From positions 1 through 64,000 of the forward strand of contig JAJYDF010000015.1 of NCBI GenBank assembly GCA_021777765.1: a stretch of DNA of 64,000 bases. Direction: 5' to 3'. The notes under the pieces were generated by a model. The model made no database searches and had not been told where the DNA came from. It worked only from the letters and a program-made list of their open reading frames with translations. Positions 43,255-51,856 of this stretch are shown here, one piece after another. Position 1 is the first letter of the stretch; the number at the start of each line of letters is the position of its first letter. The DNA is from Pseudomonadota bacterium (GTDB taxonomy: Bacteria > Pseudomonadota > Gammaproteobacteria > DASZBR01). Both the position numbers and the translations under genes were made by a program.

Positions 43255-44847
43255 ATGCATCGTAACCCAATACCATTTGATCATAAAAAAGAAACAAATG
43301 AAACAAAACAAACTTCTCCCCAACCGCCGCGTCAAGCATGGGTAGCGACAAATCTTATTCCTCCCCAACAAAAAGCACCACTATCTGGTAATAAATTCAA
43401 GGTCGGTAGAAAAAGTAATATTCAGTCGCAATTAATTTTGGAAAAAGTGGAAAAAGAACTCGTTGCAGATAAGTGGGGAGTTGAAACAATGGCAGTTGCT
43501 ATCGCGGCAAAAAAAGAAAGACGCGCTCAAAAAGGCCAAGCTTTCAACTGCTTTGTGCTGGATCAAGCAGAAATTTATAAAGATCGCGCTTCCATTGATG
43601 AGATAATTAAAAAAAATAAAGAGGTAACACAATTTTTCGAAAATTTATTAAAACAAATAAATGAGATACCTGATGGTTTACATTTTCAATTAGCTGTCAG
43701 AGTAGGATATTACGTTACTGAAGACAAAAATGATCCTGATAATACACATTGGTTTGCATTGGACATAATGAAATTAAATGGTCAATTGGAAATTTTTGCT
43801 TTTGATTCTGTTAAATATGACGATACCGATATACTCCTGAAAGAGTTATCAAAAATGCCCCATGTCAAAGTAACGCAATATATTCATGATGACGTCATAG
43901 GGATGGTACAAACTGATAGCACCAATTGTTCACGATTTACATTAGACAATGTATTTCATCTATCATTAATTAATATCCATCCTAAACTACATCAATCTAT
44001 TGCTATAGAATCTCTTGAACCAGATAAAGACAATTCCAATTATTGGGTAATTGATGCGAAGAATTGCCCTAAAGAATTAGCACCATTATTACGAAATATG
44101 CAGAAAGCAAATAATATATCGAAATTAGATATAAGCATTACAAATTATGTCATTAATCTAAAAGGACAAACAATGCTTGAATCAGCCAAACAGCATACCG
44201 TAAATGTTTATATTGACGAAGATTCGCCTACAGGTGTAAGGCACATTAAACCAGGCGAAGAAAATAAAGATGAAAGTTTAAAACCCGCACTCAACAAAGA
44301 AGGTAATCCTAAACAAACCAACCTAGTCATAACACATAAGAAGAAACAAATCGCTCATAAAACATCTGATTTTCTACAGTTACAAAACCCCGATCTTGAA
44401 AAAATTCTTAATAATCGCCAAGGGTATGCATTTATAGAATATGTAACTCAACATCAAAAATTATCCGAAGATATACAAACAAAATTAGACCCGATAAAAA
44501 GTATATTATTTTTAATAGGTAAAGGGATACAATCATTAAAAAATAAAATGCAAGCTGACCCAGATAATATAAATTTAAGAGCGGATCTGAAAGCTTTAGA
44601 GATCACCCTGCAAAAAATAAATAATCCGCAGACACATTTTAAAAGCGCAGCTAATATATTAAGAAATGCTTGCGAATTGTTATCACTACAGTCACAATCA
44701 TTCAGGAAACGTGCAGACCAACTATTAGAAAGAGTTCAGCTTTACGAAGAAAATGATCCTTTCTTAACCGCTTTACAATCGTCTATACCTAAACATTCAA
44801 AAGCAATTACATCGCCCATGAATTCATCTAATAGAATTGAAAGATAA
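43255..44847 (+). CDS. Candidate YopJ-like (clan CE) effector
   Basis: 530 residues from ATG 43255 (GGAG upstream); a GTG five codons earlier is possible. Residues about 140-240 carry a pattern matching the YopJ acetyltransferase/peptidase site: H165 in 'NTHWFALDI', D184 in 'IFAFDSV' 19 residues later, Q219, and C225 in 'QTDSTNCSRFTLD'. In YopJ the same spacings are H+19 to the acidic residue and glutamine six before the cysteine. The N-terminus is a disordered basic/proline stretch and the C-terminal 200 residues are helical. There is no signal peptide. It stands alone beside birA, and a terminator follows. A host-directed enzyme is inferred; overall similarity to known YopJ proteins is low. 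Confidence 0.6.
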   Translation: MHRNPIPFDHKKETNETKQTSPQPPRQAWVATNLIPPQQKAPLSGNKFKVGRKSNIQSQLILEKVEKELVADKWGVETMAVAIAAKKERRAQKGQAFNCFVLDQAEIYKDRASIDEIIKKNKEVTQFFENLLKQINEIPDGLHFQLAVRVGYYVTEDKNDPDNTHWFALDIMKLNGQLEIFAFDSVKYDDTDILLKELSKMPHVKVTQYIHDDVIGMVQTDSTNCSRFTLDNVFHLSLINIHPKLHQSIAIESLEPDKDNSNYWVIDAKNCPKELAPLLRNMQKANNISKLDISITNYVINLKGQTMLESAKQHTVNVYIDEDSPTGVRHIKPGEENKDESLKPALNKEGNPKQTNLVITHKKKQIAHKTSDFLQLQNPDLEKILNNRQGYAFIEYVTQHQKLSEDIQTKLDPIKSILFLIGKGIQSLKNKMQADPDNINLRADLKALEITLQKINNPQTHFKSAANILRNACELLSLQSQSFRKRADQLLERVQLYEENDPFLTALQSSIPKHSKAITSPMNSSNRIER

Positions 44848-44934
44848 TTATAATATCGTTTTATTTGAATAATATTGTTGAAGCAAAATTTTGTTTGTGT
44901 ATTTGTGAAGCTTGAAATTGTAAAAAATCATCAT

Positions 44935-44962
44935 TTGGCGTTTCTTTTCGTAGAAACGCCAA
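44935..44962. terminator. Hairpin between convergent genes
   Basis: TTGGCGTTTCT and AGAAACGCCAA form an 11-bp stem with a short loop. A T-run lies on the minus-strand side about 10 bases beyond. It likely ends transcription from both the effector-like gene and the membrane protein gene. Confidence 0.65.
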
Positions 44963-44979
44963 ATTAATATTTAATAATA

Positions 44980-45591
44980 TTATTGCGGCGCTCCTTGGTC
45001 AGCAACTGTATGACAATAATCACTATCTTGCTTAATCATTTGCATACACTGTTCATAAATTGCTTGGTTGAGGCAATATTTCAATTTTCCAGATTCATCC
45101 ATACATTTACTATAAGAATCAAAAAATTGATCCATTGATTTGTGACAAAGATCGTTAATTTTATCTGAGGCGTCCGATTGTTGCTGTGGACTTAACGATA
45201 AAAATTTTGGATCTGTCTTAGCTTTATCAATACAAGATTGTTCAAATTTTTGCTTCATTTCCGGAGTTATTTGAGTCGCTAGTTGCGCTCTGTATCCTAA
45301 AGTCCCTAAAAAATAAATAATCACAAATAACCAAATCCAAAAATGTGAAAAAGATTTTTTCTCTTTGCGAAACAGATTGAAAATAAAATTAATTACCAAA
45401 GCAAGAATATATCCGCATAACATTGCCCCAAACGCATACCCAAATATCATGCCTAATGCATGCGGATTGCTTATTAACTCTTTAAGATGCGAAAGTCCAT
45501 TATACTGTTGGGCTGCCTCTAATAGACCACCAAACAAACTGACTAAAAGTATTAAATAAAAATGGATAGATAACTTCCTGTTTTGTGCCAT
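44980..45591 (-). CDS. Membrane protein of unknown function
   Basis: 203 residues from ATG 45591 (AAGGA 8 bases upstream); the frame extends 23 codons further without signal. Three hydrophobic segments are visible: about 10-27 ('FYLILLVSLFGGLL'), 48-73 ('GMIFGYAFGAMLCGYILALV') and 86-102 ('WIWLFVIIYFLGTLG'). The remaining 95 residues are soluble, with several cysteines ('QSCIDKA', 'NDLCHKS', 'SKCMDES', 'YCLNQA', 'EQCMQM') suggesting a disulphide-linked periplasmic domain. I do not recognise the family. It lies divergent from the biotin operon, so its promoter shares the BirA-operator spacer. Confidence 0.65.
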   Translation of the reverse strand: MAQNRKLSIHFYLILLVSLFGGLLEAAQQYNGLSHLKELISNPHALGMIFGYAFGAMLCGYILALVINFIFNLFRKEKKSFSHFWIWLFVIIYFLGTLGYRAQLATQITPEMKQKFEQSCIDKAKTDPKFLSLSPQQQSDASDKINDLCHKSMDQFFDSYSKCMDESGKLKYCLNQAIYEQCMQMIKQDSDYCHTVADQGAPQ

Positions 45592-45705
45592 AAATATATT
45601 CCTTAAGGATCCCTGTTCATTTAAAGAGCGCTTTAAATCAACCCGGTTAAATTTAAACATTATTTATTTTAACCGGGATAATTGCAAGCTCCCCCCTCAA
45701 CACTA

Positions 45706-45738
45706 TTGTAAACTATATTACAATTTTTAAGTTGACAA
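45706..45738 (+). promoter_or_regulatory. BirA operator of the biotin operon
   Basis: TTGTAAAC (45706-45713) and GTTGACAA (45731-45738) are inverted half-sites 33 bp end to end, one base from the palindromic BirA box known in gammaproteobacteria (TTGTAAACC, about 15 bases, GGTTTACAA). It lies about 90 bp before the bioB start. With the BirA helix-turn-helix domain encoded nearby, repression by biotin is expected. Confidence 0.8.
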
Positions 45739-45827
45739 TTGATCGTTTTAATCTTAATTTATGCCTCTTTTTAAAAACCGATACGACGCGTAATAGCCTT
45801 TTATTAATAATTTCAAGGATCTTTAGG

Positions 45828-46763
45828 ATGAAGCAAGAATTATATGAAAAAGCCTATGGCTTATATCAAAAGCCCTTATTTGATTTGGTTTTTGAAGCCC
45901 ACCAAGTGCATCGCCTGCATCATGATCCCCATAAAATCCAAAAATGCGCATTGCTCTCGATTAAAACAGGTGGTTGTCCTGAGGATTGTGCTTATTGTCC
46001 ACAATCGGCGCGATATCAAACTGGATTAGAACGTCACCATTTATTATCTATAGAACAAGTGAAAAATGCCGCGCAACAAGCTAAAAAAAAAGGTGCGGAG
46101 CGATTTTGCATGGGTGCCGCATGGCGCAATATAAAAAATGAACGTGAATTGGAACGTGTTTTAGAAATGGTCAAAATTGTTAAAAATGAAGGATTAGAAG
46201 TGTGTGTTACGTTAGGAATGATTAATGAACAACAAGCACAACAATTAAAAAAAGCAGGGGTATACGCTTATAATCATAATTTAGATACTAGTCGTAATTA
46301 TTATGCAAAAATTATTTCTACTCGCACATTCGATGATCGATTAGCAACATTACAATTTGTTCGCCAAGCCGGCATGACTATTTGCTCAGGTGGCATTATT
46401 GGCATGGGCGAAACCATTCAAGATAGATGCGCATTAATTGCTGAACTTGCCTCATTAAATCCGCAACCTGAGTCCGTGCCCATTAATTTATTAATTCCCA
46501 TTAAAGGTACACCGCTTGCAGATTCATCACCCGTGGATACTTTGGACTTAATTCGATTAATTGCCATTGCACGCATATTGATTCCTAAAGCACGCGTTCG
46601 TTTATCAGCTGGCAGAACTTTTTTAAATCGTGAAACGCATCTCTTAGCATTTTTTGTAGGCGCTAATTCACTTTTTATTGGCGATAAATTACTGACAAGA
46701 TCAAATCCTGATTTAGAAGAAGATGAAACATTACTTGCGTCTTTAAAAAGCAAATCGGTTTGA
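45828..46763 (+). CDS. bioB: Biotin synthase
   Basis: 311 residues from ATG 45828, with AGGATCTTTAGG upstream; the frame extends 32 codons further but those overlap the operator region. It is a radical-SAM enzyme that inserts sulfur into dethiobiotin. The Fe-S cluster motif CxxxCxxC is 'GGCPEDCAYCPQS'. Also seen are 'RFCMGAAWR', 'YNHNLDTS', 'SGGIIGMGET' and 'SAGRTFLNRETH', whose arginine helps hold the [2Fe-2S] cluster. It is first in the operon bioB-bioF-bioD-bioA-(ferritin-like), 6 bp before bioF. Confidence 0.97.
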   Translation: MKQELYEKAYGLYQKPLFDLVFEAHQVHRLHHDPHKIQKCALLSIKTGGCPEDCAYCPQSARYQTGLERHHLLSIEQVKNAAQQAKKKGAERFCMGAAWRNIKNERELERVLEMVKIVKNEGLEVCVTLGMINEQQAQQLKKAGVYAYNHNLDTSRNYYAKIISTRTFDDRLATLQFVRQAGMTICSGGIIGMGETIQDRCALIAELASLNPQPESVPINLLIPIKGTPLADSSPVDTLDLIRLIAIARILIPKARVRLSAGRTFLNRETHLLAFFVGANSLFIGDKLLTRSNPDLEEDETLLASLKSKSV

Positions 46764-46769
46764 CCAGTT

Positions 46770-47885
46770 ATGCATATATTAAATCAGCGTTTAAAAAAAT
46801 TAAAAAAACAACAATTATTTAGACAATTGATTTCTCACAACGAAATTGATCTCATCTCTAATGATTATTTAGGTTTTGCGCATGACAAAAAAATACATAA
46901 CCGATTTATGCAGCGTTTCAAAAAAATTCCTTTAGGTGCAACAGGATCGAGATTATTAGGTGGAAATAGTGCTTTACATGAAGAAACAGAACAACTCTTA
47001 GCACAATTTGTAAATCGTTCAGCTGCTGTAATATTCCCCTCTGGCTATCAAGCAAATATTTCATTATTAAGTGCATTATTAACGCCTGACGATCTCGTTT
47101 TTTCAGATGAATATAATCACGCATCAATTATCGATGGAATTAGATTATCAAAAGCGAACAAAATTATTTTCCCACATCGTGATTATCAATTTCTTGAAAA
47201 TCAACTGCATTATTATTCACATCATAATTGTTTAAAAATTATCATTTCTGAGAGTTTATTTAGCATGGATGGTACTTTAGCTGATATCAAACAACTTACT
47301 CTGCTTGCACAAAAATTCAAGTTACTATTAATTATTGATGAAGCACATTCGACAGGTTTATGGGGAACAAGTTTAGTCACAACATTGGGATTATCCGATC
47401 AAGTATTCGCAACGATTCATACCGCTGGAAAAGCATTAGGTGCATCAGGCGCTTGGATTGCAGGAAATCATTTACTTAAAAAATATTTAATTAATTTCGC
47501 AAGACCTTTTATATTTTCTACTGCGGTGATGCCAGCACAACTTATATTAATGCAAGAAGCCATAAAAAGGTATTATGAAATTGGAAAATATCGATCTCAA
47601 ATAATTTTTAATCGTGCCATAAAATTCAATAAATGGCTAAAATATATATTTAAAAATCATGATATCAGCCCAATAATACCTATTATTTTAAATGATAACT
47701 TAACTGTTACAAAATTAAGCCACTATTTACACAATAAAAACTGGCATGTGCAATTAATCCGTCCTCCTACAGTTCCACCCAATAAAACCAGATTAAGAAT
47801 CACAATCAAATGGTGTAATTCTTTAGCACAGCTCTATCAATTGAGTTCAGATATATTAAGAGGATTGGAGTATATACAACAATGA
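46770..47885 (+). CDS. bioF: 8-amino-7-oxononanoate synthase
   Basis: 371 residues. A PLP enzyme that condenses pimeloyl-ACP (or -CoA) with L-alanine. Visible are 'ISNDYLGF', 'GSRLLGGNSALHEETE', 'FPSGYQAN', 'IIDEAHSTGLWG' and the PLP lysine in 'THTAGKALGASG'-like 'IHTAGKALG'. Length is normal. Its stop overlaps the bioD start by 4 bp, so translation is coupled. Confidence 0.95.
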   Translation: MHILNQRLKKLKKQQLFRQLISHNEIDLISNDYLGFAHDKKIHNRFMQRFKKIPLGATGSRLLGGNSALHEETEQLLAQFVNRSAAVIFPSGYQANISLLSALLTPDDLVFSDEYNHASIIDGIRLSKANKIIFPHRDYQFLENQLHYYSHHNCLKIIISESLFSMDGTLADIKQLTLLAQKFKLLLIIDEAHSTGLWGTSLVTTLGLSDQVFATIHTAGKALGASGAWIAGNHLLKKYLINFARPFIFSTAVMPAQLILMQEAIKRYYEIGKYRSQIIFNRAIKFNKWLKYIFKNHDISPIIPIILNDNLTVTKLSHYLHNKNWHVQLIRPPTVPPNKTRLRITIKWCNSLAQLYQLSSDILRGLEYIQQ

Positions 47886-48565
47886 CAACAAGCATCTTTA
47901 TTACAGGAACAAATACGGGTGTTGGTAAAACAATTACATCTGCTTTAATTCTCGCCGCTGCACATTGTGCACAACGCAAAGTCAATTATTTTAAACCCAT
48001 TCAAACAGGTGATGAATCGGATTGTGCTTTAATTAAATCATTAACAGATGTTCCCGATGTTAATATAAAATATCCGGTATATTCATTCAAATTACCCGCA
48101 TCACCTTTTCAAGCAGCACTCGAAGAACAGCGTTCAATTAATCCTTTAAAAATATTAACACTGTGGCGAACTATTTCTTTATGTCCAACTATCGTTGAAG
48201 GCGTAGGCGGTTTATTAGTACCTATCAGTAAAAGTTTTTTACTGCGTGATTTAATCAAATTATTAAATTTAAACCTAATCATTGTTGCAAATACACATAT
48301 GGGTACAATTAATCATATTTTATTAACTATTGAAGCTGCAGTATCTGAACAAATACCTATCTTAGGCATTATTTTAATAGGCAATAACAATTATCCATGG
48401 TTGCAGGAAACAATAACAGCAATGACGAATGTGCCTATTTTAACGCAAATTCCTTGGCAATCTTCACTACGTCCAACACATTTAATGGAAAAAGCAAAAG
48501 AATTATTTAATCAACAATTGCTTGATCAATTCTTTGGTAAAAAAATAGAGGAATGTTTATGTTAA
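47882..48565 (+). CDS. bioD: ATP-dependent dethiobiotin synthetase
   Basis: 227 residues. It closes the ureido ring of dethiobiotin with CO2 and ATP. The P-loop is 'ITGTNTGVGKTITSA', followed by 'YFKPIQTG' and 'VEGVGGLLVPI'. It overlaps bioF by 4 bp and bioA by a few bases. Confidence 0.95.
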   Translation: MTTSIFITGTNTGVGKTITSALILAAAHCAQRKVNYFKPIQTGDESDCALIKSLTDVPDVNIKYPVYSFKLPASPFQAALEEQRSINPLKILTLWRTISLCPTIVEGVGGLLVPISKSFLLRDLIKLLNLNLIIVANTHMGTINHILLTIEAAVSEQIPILGIILIGNNNYPWLQETITAMTNVPILTQIPWQSSLRPTHLMEKAKELFNQQLLDQFFGKKIEECLC

Positions 48566-49824
48566 GTAGAGACCGTCAATTCGTTTGGCATCCTTACACA
48601 CAACATGGTTTAGAACCTGAATTATTAGCCATTATTTCAGCACGGGGTGCTTGGTTAACATTACAAAATGGACAGAAAATTTTAGATGCTATTTCATCTT
48701 GGTGGCTCAATATTCATGGGCATTCACATCCTGATATTATCGATGCTGTTTATCAACAATTAACAAAATTACAACATGTTATATTCGCAGGTTGTACCCA
48801 TGAGCCTGCCATTCAATTAGCTGAATTATTGATTAATGCGGTACAAAATGGCGGCTCCGCATTGCAATATTGTTTTTATTCTGACAATGGATCAACCGCT
48901 GTAGAAACAGCTTTGAAAATGGCTTTTAAATATCATCAAAATAGAGGAAATCATACAAGAAAAAAGTTTTTATCACTCAAAAATTCATTTCACGGTGAAA
49001 CATTAGGTTGTATTTCATTGAGTGATCGCGATGGCTATAACAAATCATTTTCTGAATTATTATTTCAAGTTGATTTTATACCAACTAATAATATCAATAT
49101 ATTAAATCATTTAATTGCCAATCAAGCTGAGCAATATGCAGCGATAATTATCGAACCATTAATTCAAACTAATGGCATGTTAATTTATGATACAAATTAT
49201 TTAACTCAAATCGCACAAATTTGCCAACAACATCATATATTAGTGATCTGCGACGAAGTATTTACCGGTTTTTATAGAACGGGCACCTGTTTTGCTTTTG
49301 AACAAGCAAAAATAAAACCCGATTTACTATGTTTAGGAAAAAGTTTGACCGGCGGTTATTTACCATTAGCAGTCACCTTATCAACAACTGATATTTATAA
49401 TGCTTTTTACACAAATAATATTTCTAATGCCTTAACACATGGTCATTCATATACAGCAAATCCACTTGCCTGTGTTGCAGCCATCGCCTCATGGCAAATT
49501 TTACAACGTCCTGATACACAAGCTTCTATTAAAAGAATTGCGCAATATACACAATACCGTTTAAATCAATTAGCAGAACATCCTTTAGTTTCATCACCAC
49601 GGTCATTAGGCGCAATCGGCGCGATTACTCTGGGCAATACCGCTAGCTATTTTTCACAAATCGGTTATGTGATTCGACAACTTGCACTTCAAAAAAATGT
49701 GTTATTAAGACCGTTGGGTAATGTCATTTATACACTTCCTCCTTATTGTGTTAAGGATGAAGAATTGGATCACCTATTTAATACCATTGAATATCTATTA
49801 AATTATTTGGCTGAAAACAAATGA
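48559..49824 (+). CDS. bioA: Adenosylmethionine-8-amino-7-oxononanoate aminotransferase
   Basis: 421 residues from ATG 48559 (GAGG 7 bases upstream); an ATG two codons earlier sits too close to that site. It transfers the SAM amino group to make 7,8-diaminopelargonate. Class III aminotransferase words: 'VWHPYTQH', 'DAISSWWLNIHGHSHP', 'SDNGSTAVETALKMA', 'ICDEVFTGFYRTG' and the PLP lysine in 'LGKSLTGGYLPLA'. It overlaps bioD upstream and the ferritin-like gene downstream (ATGA), so all are translationally coupled. Confidence 0.95.
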   Translation: MLSRDRQFVWHPYTQHGLEPELLAIISARGAWLTLQNGQKILDAISSWWLNIHGHSHPDIIDAVYQQLTKLQHVIFAGCTHEPAIQLAELLINAVQNGGSALQYCFYSDNGSTAVETALKMAFKYHQNRGNHTRKKFLSLKNSFHGETLGCISLSDRDGYNKSFSELLFQVDFIPTNNINILNHLIANQAEQYAAIIIEPLIQTNGMLIYDTNYLTQIAQICQQHHILVICDEVFTGFYRTGTCFAFEQAKIKPDLLCLGKSLTGGYLPLAVTLSTTDIYNAFYTNNISNALTHGHSYTANPLACVAAIASWQILQRPDTQASIKRIAQYTQYRLNQLAEHPLVSSPRSLGAIGAITLGNTASYFSQIGYVIRQLALQKNVLLRPLGNVIYTLPPYCVKDEELDHLFNTIEYLLNYLAENK

Positions 49825-50396
49825 AATCAATCATTCAGAAAATTATCCATTGTCCAATAAATCATGCAAAATTTTTAAATACTTTAAGCTTATTAGAATA
49901 CATAGGCGCACGAAAAATTTTAAAAAGTCAACAACAAGAAAACATCACCGAAATAATGTTGGCCCATGCTGCGGAAGAATTACGACATGCCAAAATATTG
50001 AAAAAAGCAGCACTTCATATAGCTCCTGGAATTTGTACTACCTATCAAGAACATGAGTTGCTTTGCGGTAAACATGCAACACGTTATTTTCAAAACATAG
50101 ACCGGTCAGTGCAATGTCATTTAAAAAATGATAATTCTTTACAAGCCTATCTTTACACGACTTATTTAATAGAAAAACGAGCAATTTCCTTCTATAAACT
50201 GTTTGATAGTGTTTTATTGCAATTGAATAAACCTACATATTTTAGAGGGATTCTTGTCGAAGAACATCAGCATTTAAATGAAATTATTTATTATTTGAAT
50301 GAAATGAATTGTTTTTCAAAACATTTAAATGCTCTTATTAAACTGGAACAATTAGAATTTGAAAACTTCATGATAATAGTTGAAAACACACTCTAA
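49821..50396 (+). CDS. Ferritin-like di-iron protein in the biotin operon
   Basis: 191 residues, all helical. Four spaced glutamates and two ExxH motifs are visible: E26 ('LEYIGAR'), E53-L-R-H56 ('AEELRH'), E118 ('LIEKRA') and E148-H-Q-H151 ('EEHQH'). This E, ExxH, E, ExxH layout is the di-iron site of ferritin-like oxygenases and oxidases. Its ATG overlaps the bioA stop by 4 bp (ATGA), so it is a true operon member. The operon has no bioC or bioH in this window, leaving the source of the pimeloyl group open. A di-iron oxygenase that makes or trims that group is an attractive guess; iron storage or a maintenance role are alternatives. No known biotin enzyme family fits exactly. Confidence 0.75.
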   Translation: MKSIIQKIIHCPINHAKFLNTLSLLEYIGARKILKSQQQENITEIMLAHAAEELRHAKILKKAALHIAPGICTTYQEHELLCGKHATRYFQNIDRSVQCHLKNDNSLQAYLYTTYLIEKRAISFYKLFDSVLLQLNKPTYFRGILVEEHQHLNEIIYYLNEMNCFSKHLNALIKLEQLEFENFMIIVENTL

Positions 50397-50445
50397 ATTT
50401 CTTATCTATTCAAAGTTTCATTTTCAGAGAGTAAGGAAGCTCTCA

Positions 50446-50501
50446 TACTAACCACTTGCTAATTATTATTTGCCATCATAAAATAACCTTTTAGGTTAGT
50501 A
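50446..50501 (+). promoter_or_regulatory. Repeated TAACC operator-like palindrome
   Basis: TACTAACC (50446-50453) is mirrored by GGTTAGTA (50494-50501), and TAACC-TTTTA-GGTTA (50484-50498) is a second palindrome sharing the right half. It lies about 70-130 bases before the ImmA/IrrE-like gene and may be its regulator site. Confidence 0.4.
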
Positions 50502-50572
50502 GCTTTTCGCCCACATAACCGGTGATAAGTTGGACAATCGCTTAAGGCAACATGATTAAGCACGGAGGCAAA

Positions 50573-51052
50573 ATGGTAACGGAAGACATTATACAAAATA
50601 AAGCGAAACAATTACTCAAAGTCACAGGTTGCAGCAATACCTTTCCTTTGCCTATCGAAATGATTGTTGAACATCTAGGCTTTCAATGTCATTTCTATAT
50701 TCCTGATAAAGATATTGAAGATATTGCAAGCGCAGTAAGCCATTCAAAGAAAAAAATTTATATCAACCAAAATAATACACCTGAGCAACAATTATTTAGC
50801 ATCGCGCATAAAGTCGGTCATATAGTATTACACGGTGACAACCACGATTATATAGACAGCCCTCATATTCATAAAAATTTACAAACTGAGGAAGCAGAAC
50901 AATTTGCTATGGAATTATTAATGCCCGAAGAACATTTTTGCAAAATGTGGCACAAAACAAATCATGATATAAAAGCGTTATTGCAATTTTTTGGTGTGAC
51001 AAGTGAGCTTATACAAAAAAGAGCCAACTATTTAGGTTTATATATCACCTAA
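50573..51052 (+). CDS. ImmA/IrrE-like protein with degenerate zinc motif
   Basis: 159 residues from ATG 50573 (GGAGG 4 bases upstream). The COG2856 fold is clear: 'LPIEMIVEHLGFQCHF', 'KKKIYINQNNTPEQQLFSIA', then 'AHKVGHIVLHG' and 'EEAEQFAMELLMPEE'. Active relatives have HExxH; here the glutamate that activates water is lysine (H79-K80-x-x-H83). The zinc ligands remain, but proteolysis is probably lost. It lacks the helix-turn-helix partner domain. It converges with the MqsA-like gene 17 bp away. The family works in mobile-element and toxin-antitoxin control by cleaving repressors, so this one may bind without cutting. Confidence 0.82.
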   Translation: MVTEDIIQNKAKQLLKVTGCSNTFPLPIEMIVEHLGFQCHFYIPDKDIEDIASAVSHSKKKIYINQNNTPEQQLFSIAHKVGHIVLHGDNHDYIDSPHIHKNLQTEEAEQFAMELLMPEEHFCKMWHKTNHDIKALLQFFGVTSELIQKRANYLGLYIT

Positions 51053-51069
51053 AGAAATTAAATTTATTA

Positions 51070-51483
51070 TTAATCACTACAACAAGCTAAAAGAAATTCA
51101 ATCTCTTCAGGATGTCTTGATAATAACCTTAATAAATTACTGGTCGAACGTAATGGCGTTGCTTCACCGCGTTCATATCTACTGAATGCATTAGGCCCAC
51201 CACCACATAATCTTGCGGCATCTTTTTGTGTCAATTTTAATTGTTTTCTGATTTTTCTCACTTCAGCAGATGTTAATAAACCATTTATTTGCGCATATAT
51301 ATCTCTAGAAATATGTCTATTTTTTTTAGAATTGATATATTTGCGAATATCATTGCCACATGATGAACAATTAACATCTAATTGTTTTATTTCTAAAGGC
51401 GAATTTTTAGAAGCGTAATTAAGTTTCTTAGCCTTAATCATTAACATGCCATCATGGCAAATCGGACACTTTTTCTTAATCAT
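51070..51483 (-). CDS. MqsA/YgiT-like antitoxin-type regulator
   Basis: 137 residues. An N-terminal zinc ribbon with C6-x-x-C9 and C39-x-x-C42 is followed by an XRE-type helix-turn-helix ('LTSAEVRKIRKQLKLTQKDA', 'GGGPNAFSRYERGEATP'). That is the plan of MqsA, the antitoxin and repressor of MqsR. No MqsR-like toxin is seen upstream or downstream, so it is an orphan or works with another partner such as the convergent ImmA/IrrE-like gene. No strong Shine-Dalgarno is visible. Confidence 0.82.
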   Translation of the reverse strand: MIKKKCPICHDGMLMIKAKKLNYASKNSPLEIKQLDVNCSSCGNDIRKYINSKKNRHISRDIYAQINGLLTSAEVRKIRKQLKLTQKDAARLCGGGPNAFSRYERGEATPLRSTSNLLRLLSRHPEEIEFLLACCSD

Positions 51484-51800
51484 AACCGTGACCTCATCCT
51501 AATTAGAGCAGCTTTCCATGCGGTACTTCTTAAACTGAACGAGCAGAGTAACCTTTTATAATGCGCCCATCAATTGATAATAATCAATAAAAAAGACCAT
51601 TAAAATCTTGAAATTATATTAACTATTACTGACTGACGTGCTCATTATTCGCATCACACACAAGGCATTAATCTTACCCACCCGAAGTGATAGCGTCTAT
51701 TAATTAAATATAAACATTATTTATTTTTTGTTTGTCATTACTTACGAAAAAATCATTAATATTAATAGATTATGGTTCGATAAATAGACTCACGCACTTG
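51484..51800. other. Spacer upstream of the permease leader
   Basis: It contains the promoter side of the MqsA-like gene. I see no gene; the DNA is AT-rich with no MqsR-sized frame. The permease promoter begins at its right edge. Confidence 0.5.
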
Positions 51801-51829
51801 TTGACATCAAATCTATCATTACATATTAT
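51801..51829 (+). promoter_or_regulatory. Consensus sigma-70 promoter of the permease leader
   Basis: TTGACA (51801-51806), a 17-base spacer and TATTAT (51824-51829) match the consensus closely. The predicted start, near 51836, is about 20 bases before the leader peptide and about 200 before the permease. Confidence 0.8.
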
Positions 51830-51856
51830 GTTTTGAATATTCGCTGAGGTATTTTT

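Noticed and set aside
45828..50396. bioC or bioH in or near the biotin operon
   Set aside because: No methyltransferase-like or carboxylesterase-like gene lies in the operon or its flanks; it may be elsewhere in the genome.
51484..51800. An MqsR-type toxin partner for the MqsA-like protein
   Set aside because: I read the spacer and both flanks and found no frame of the right size or motifs.
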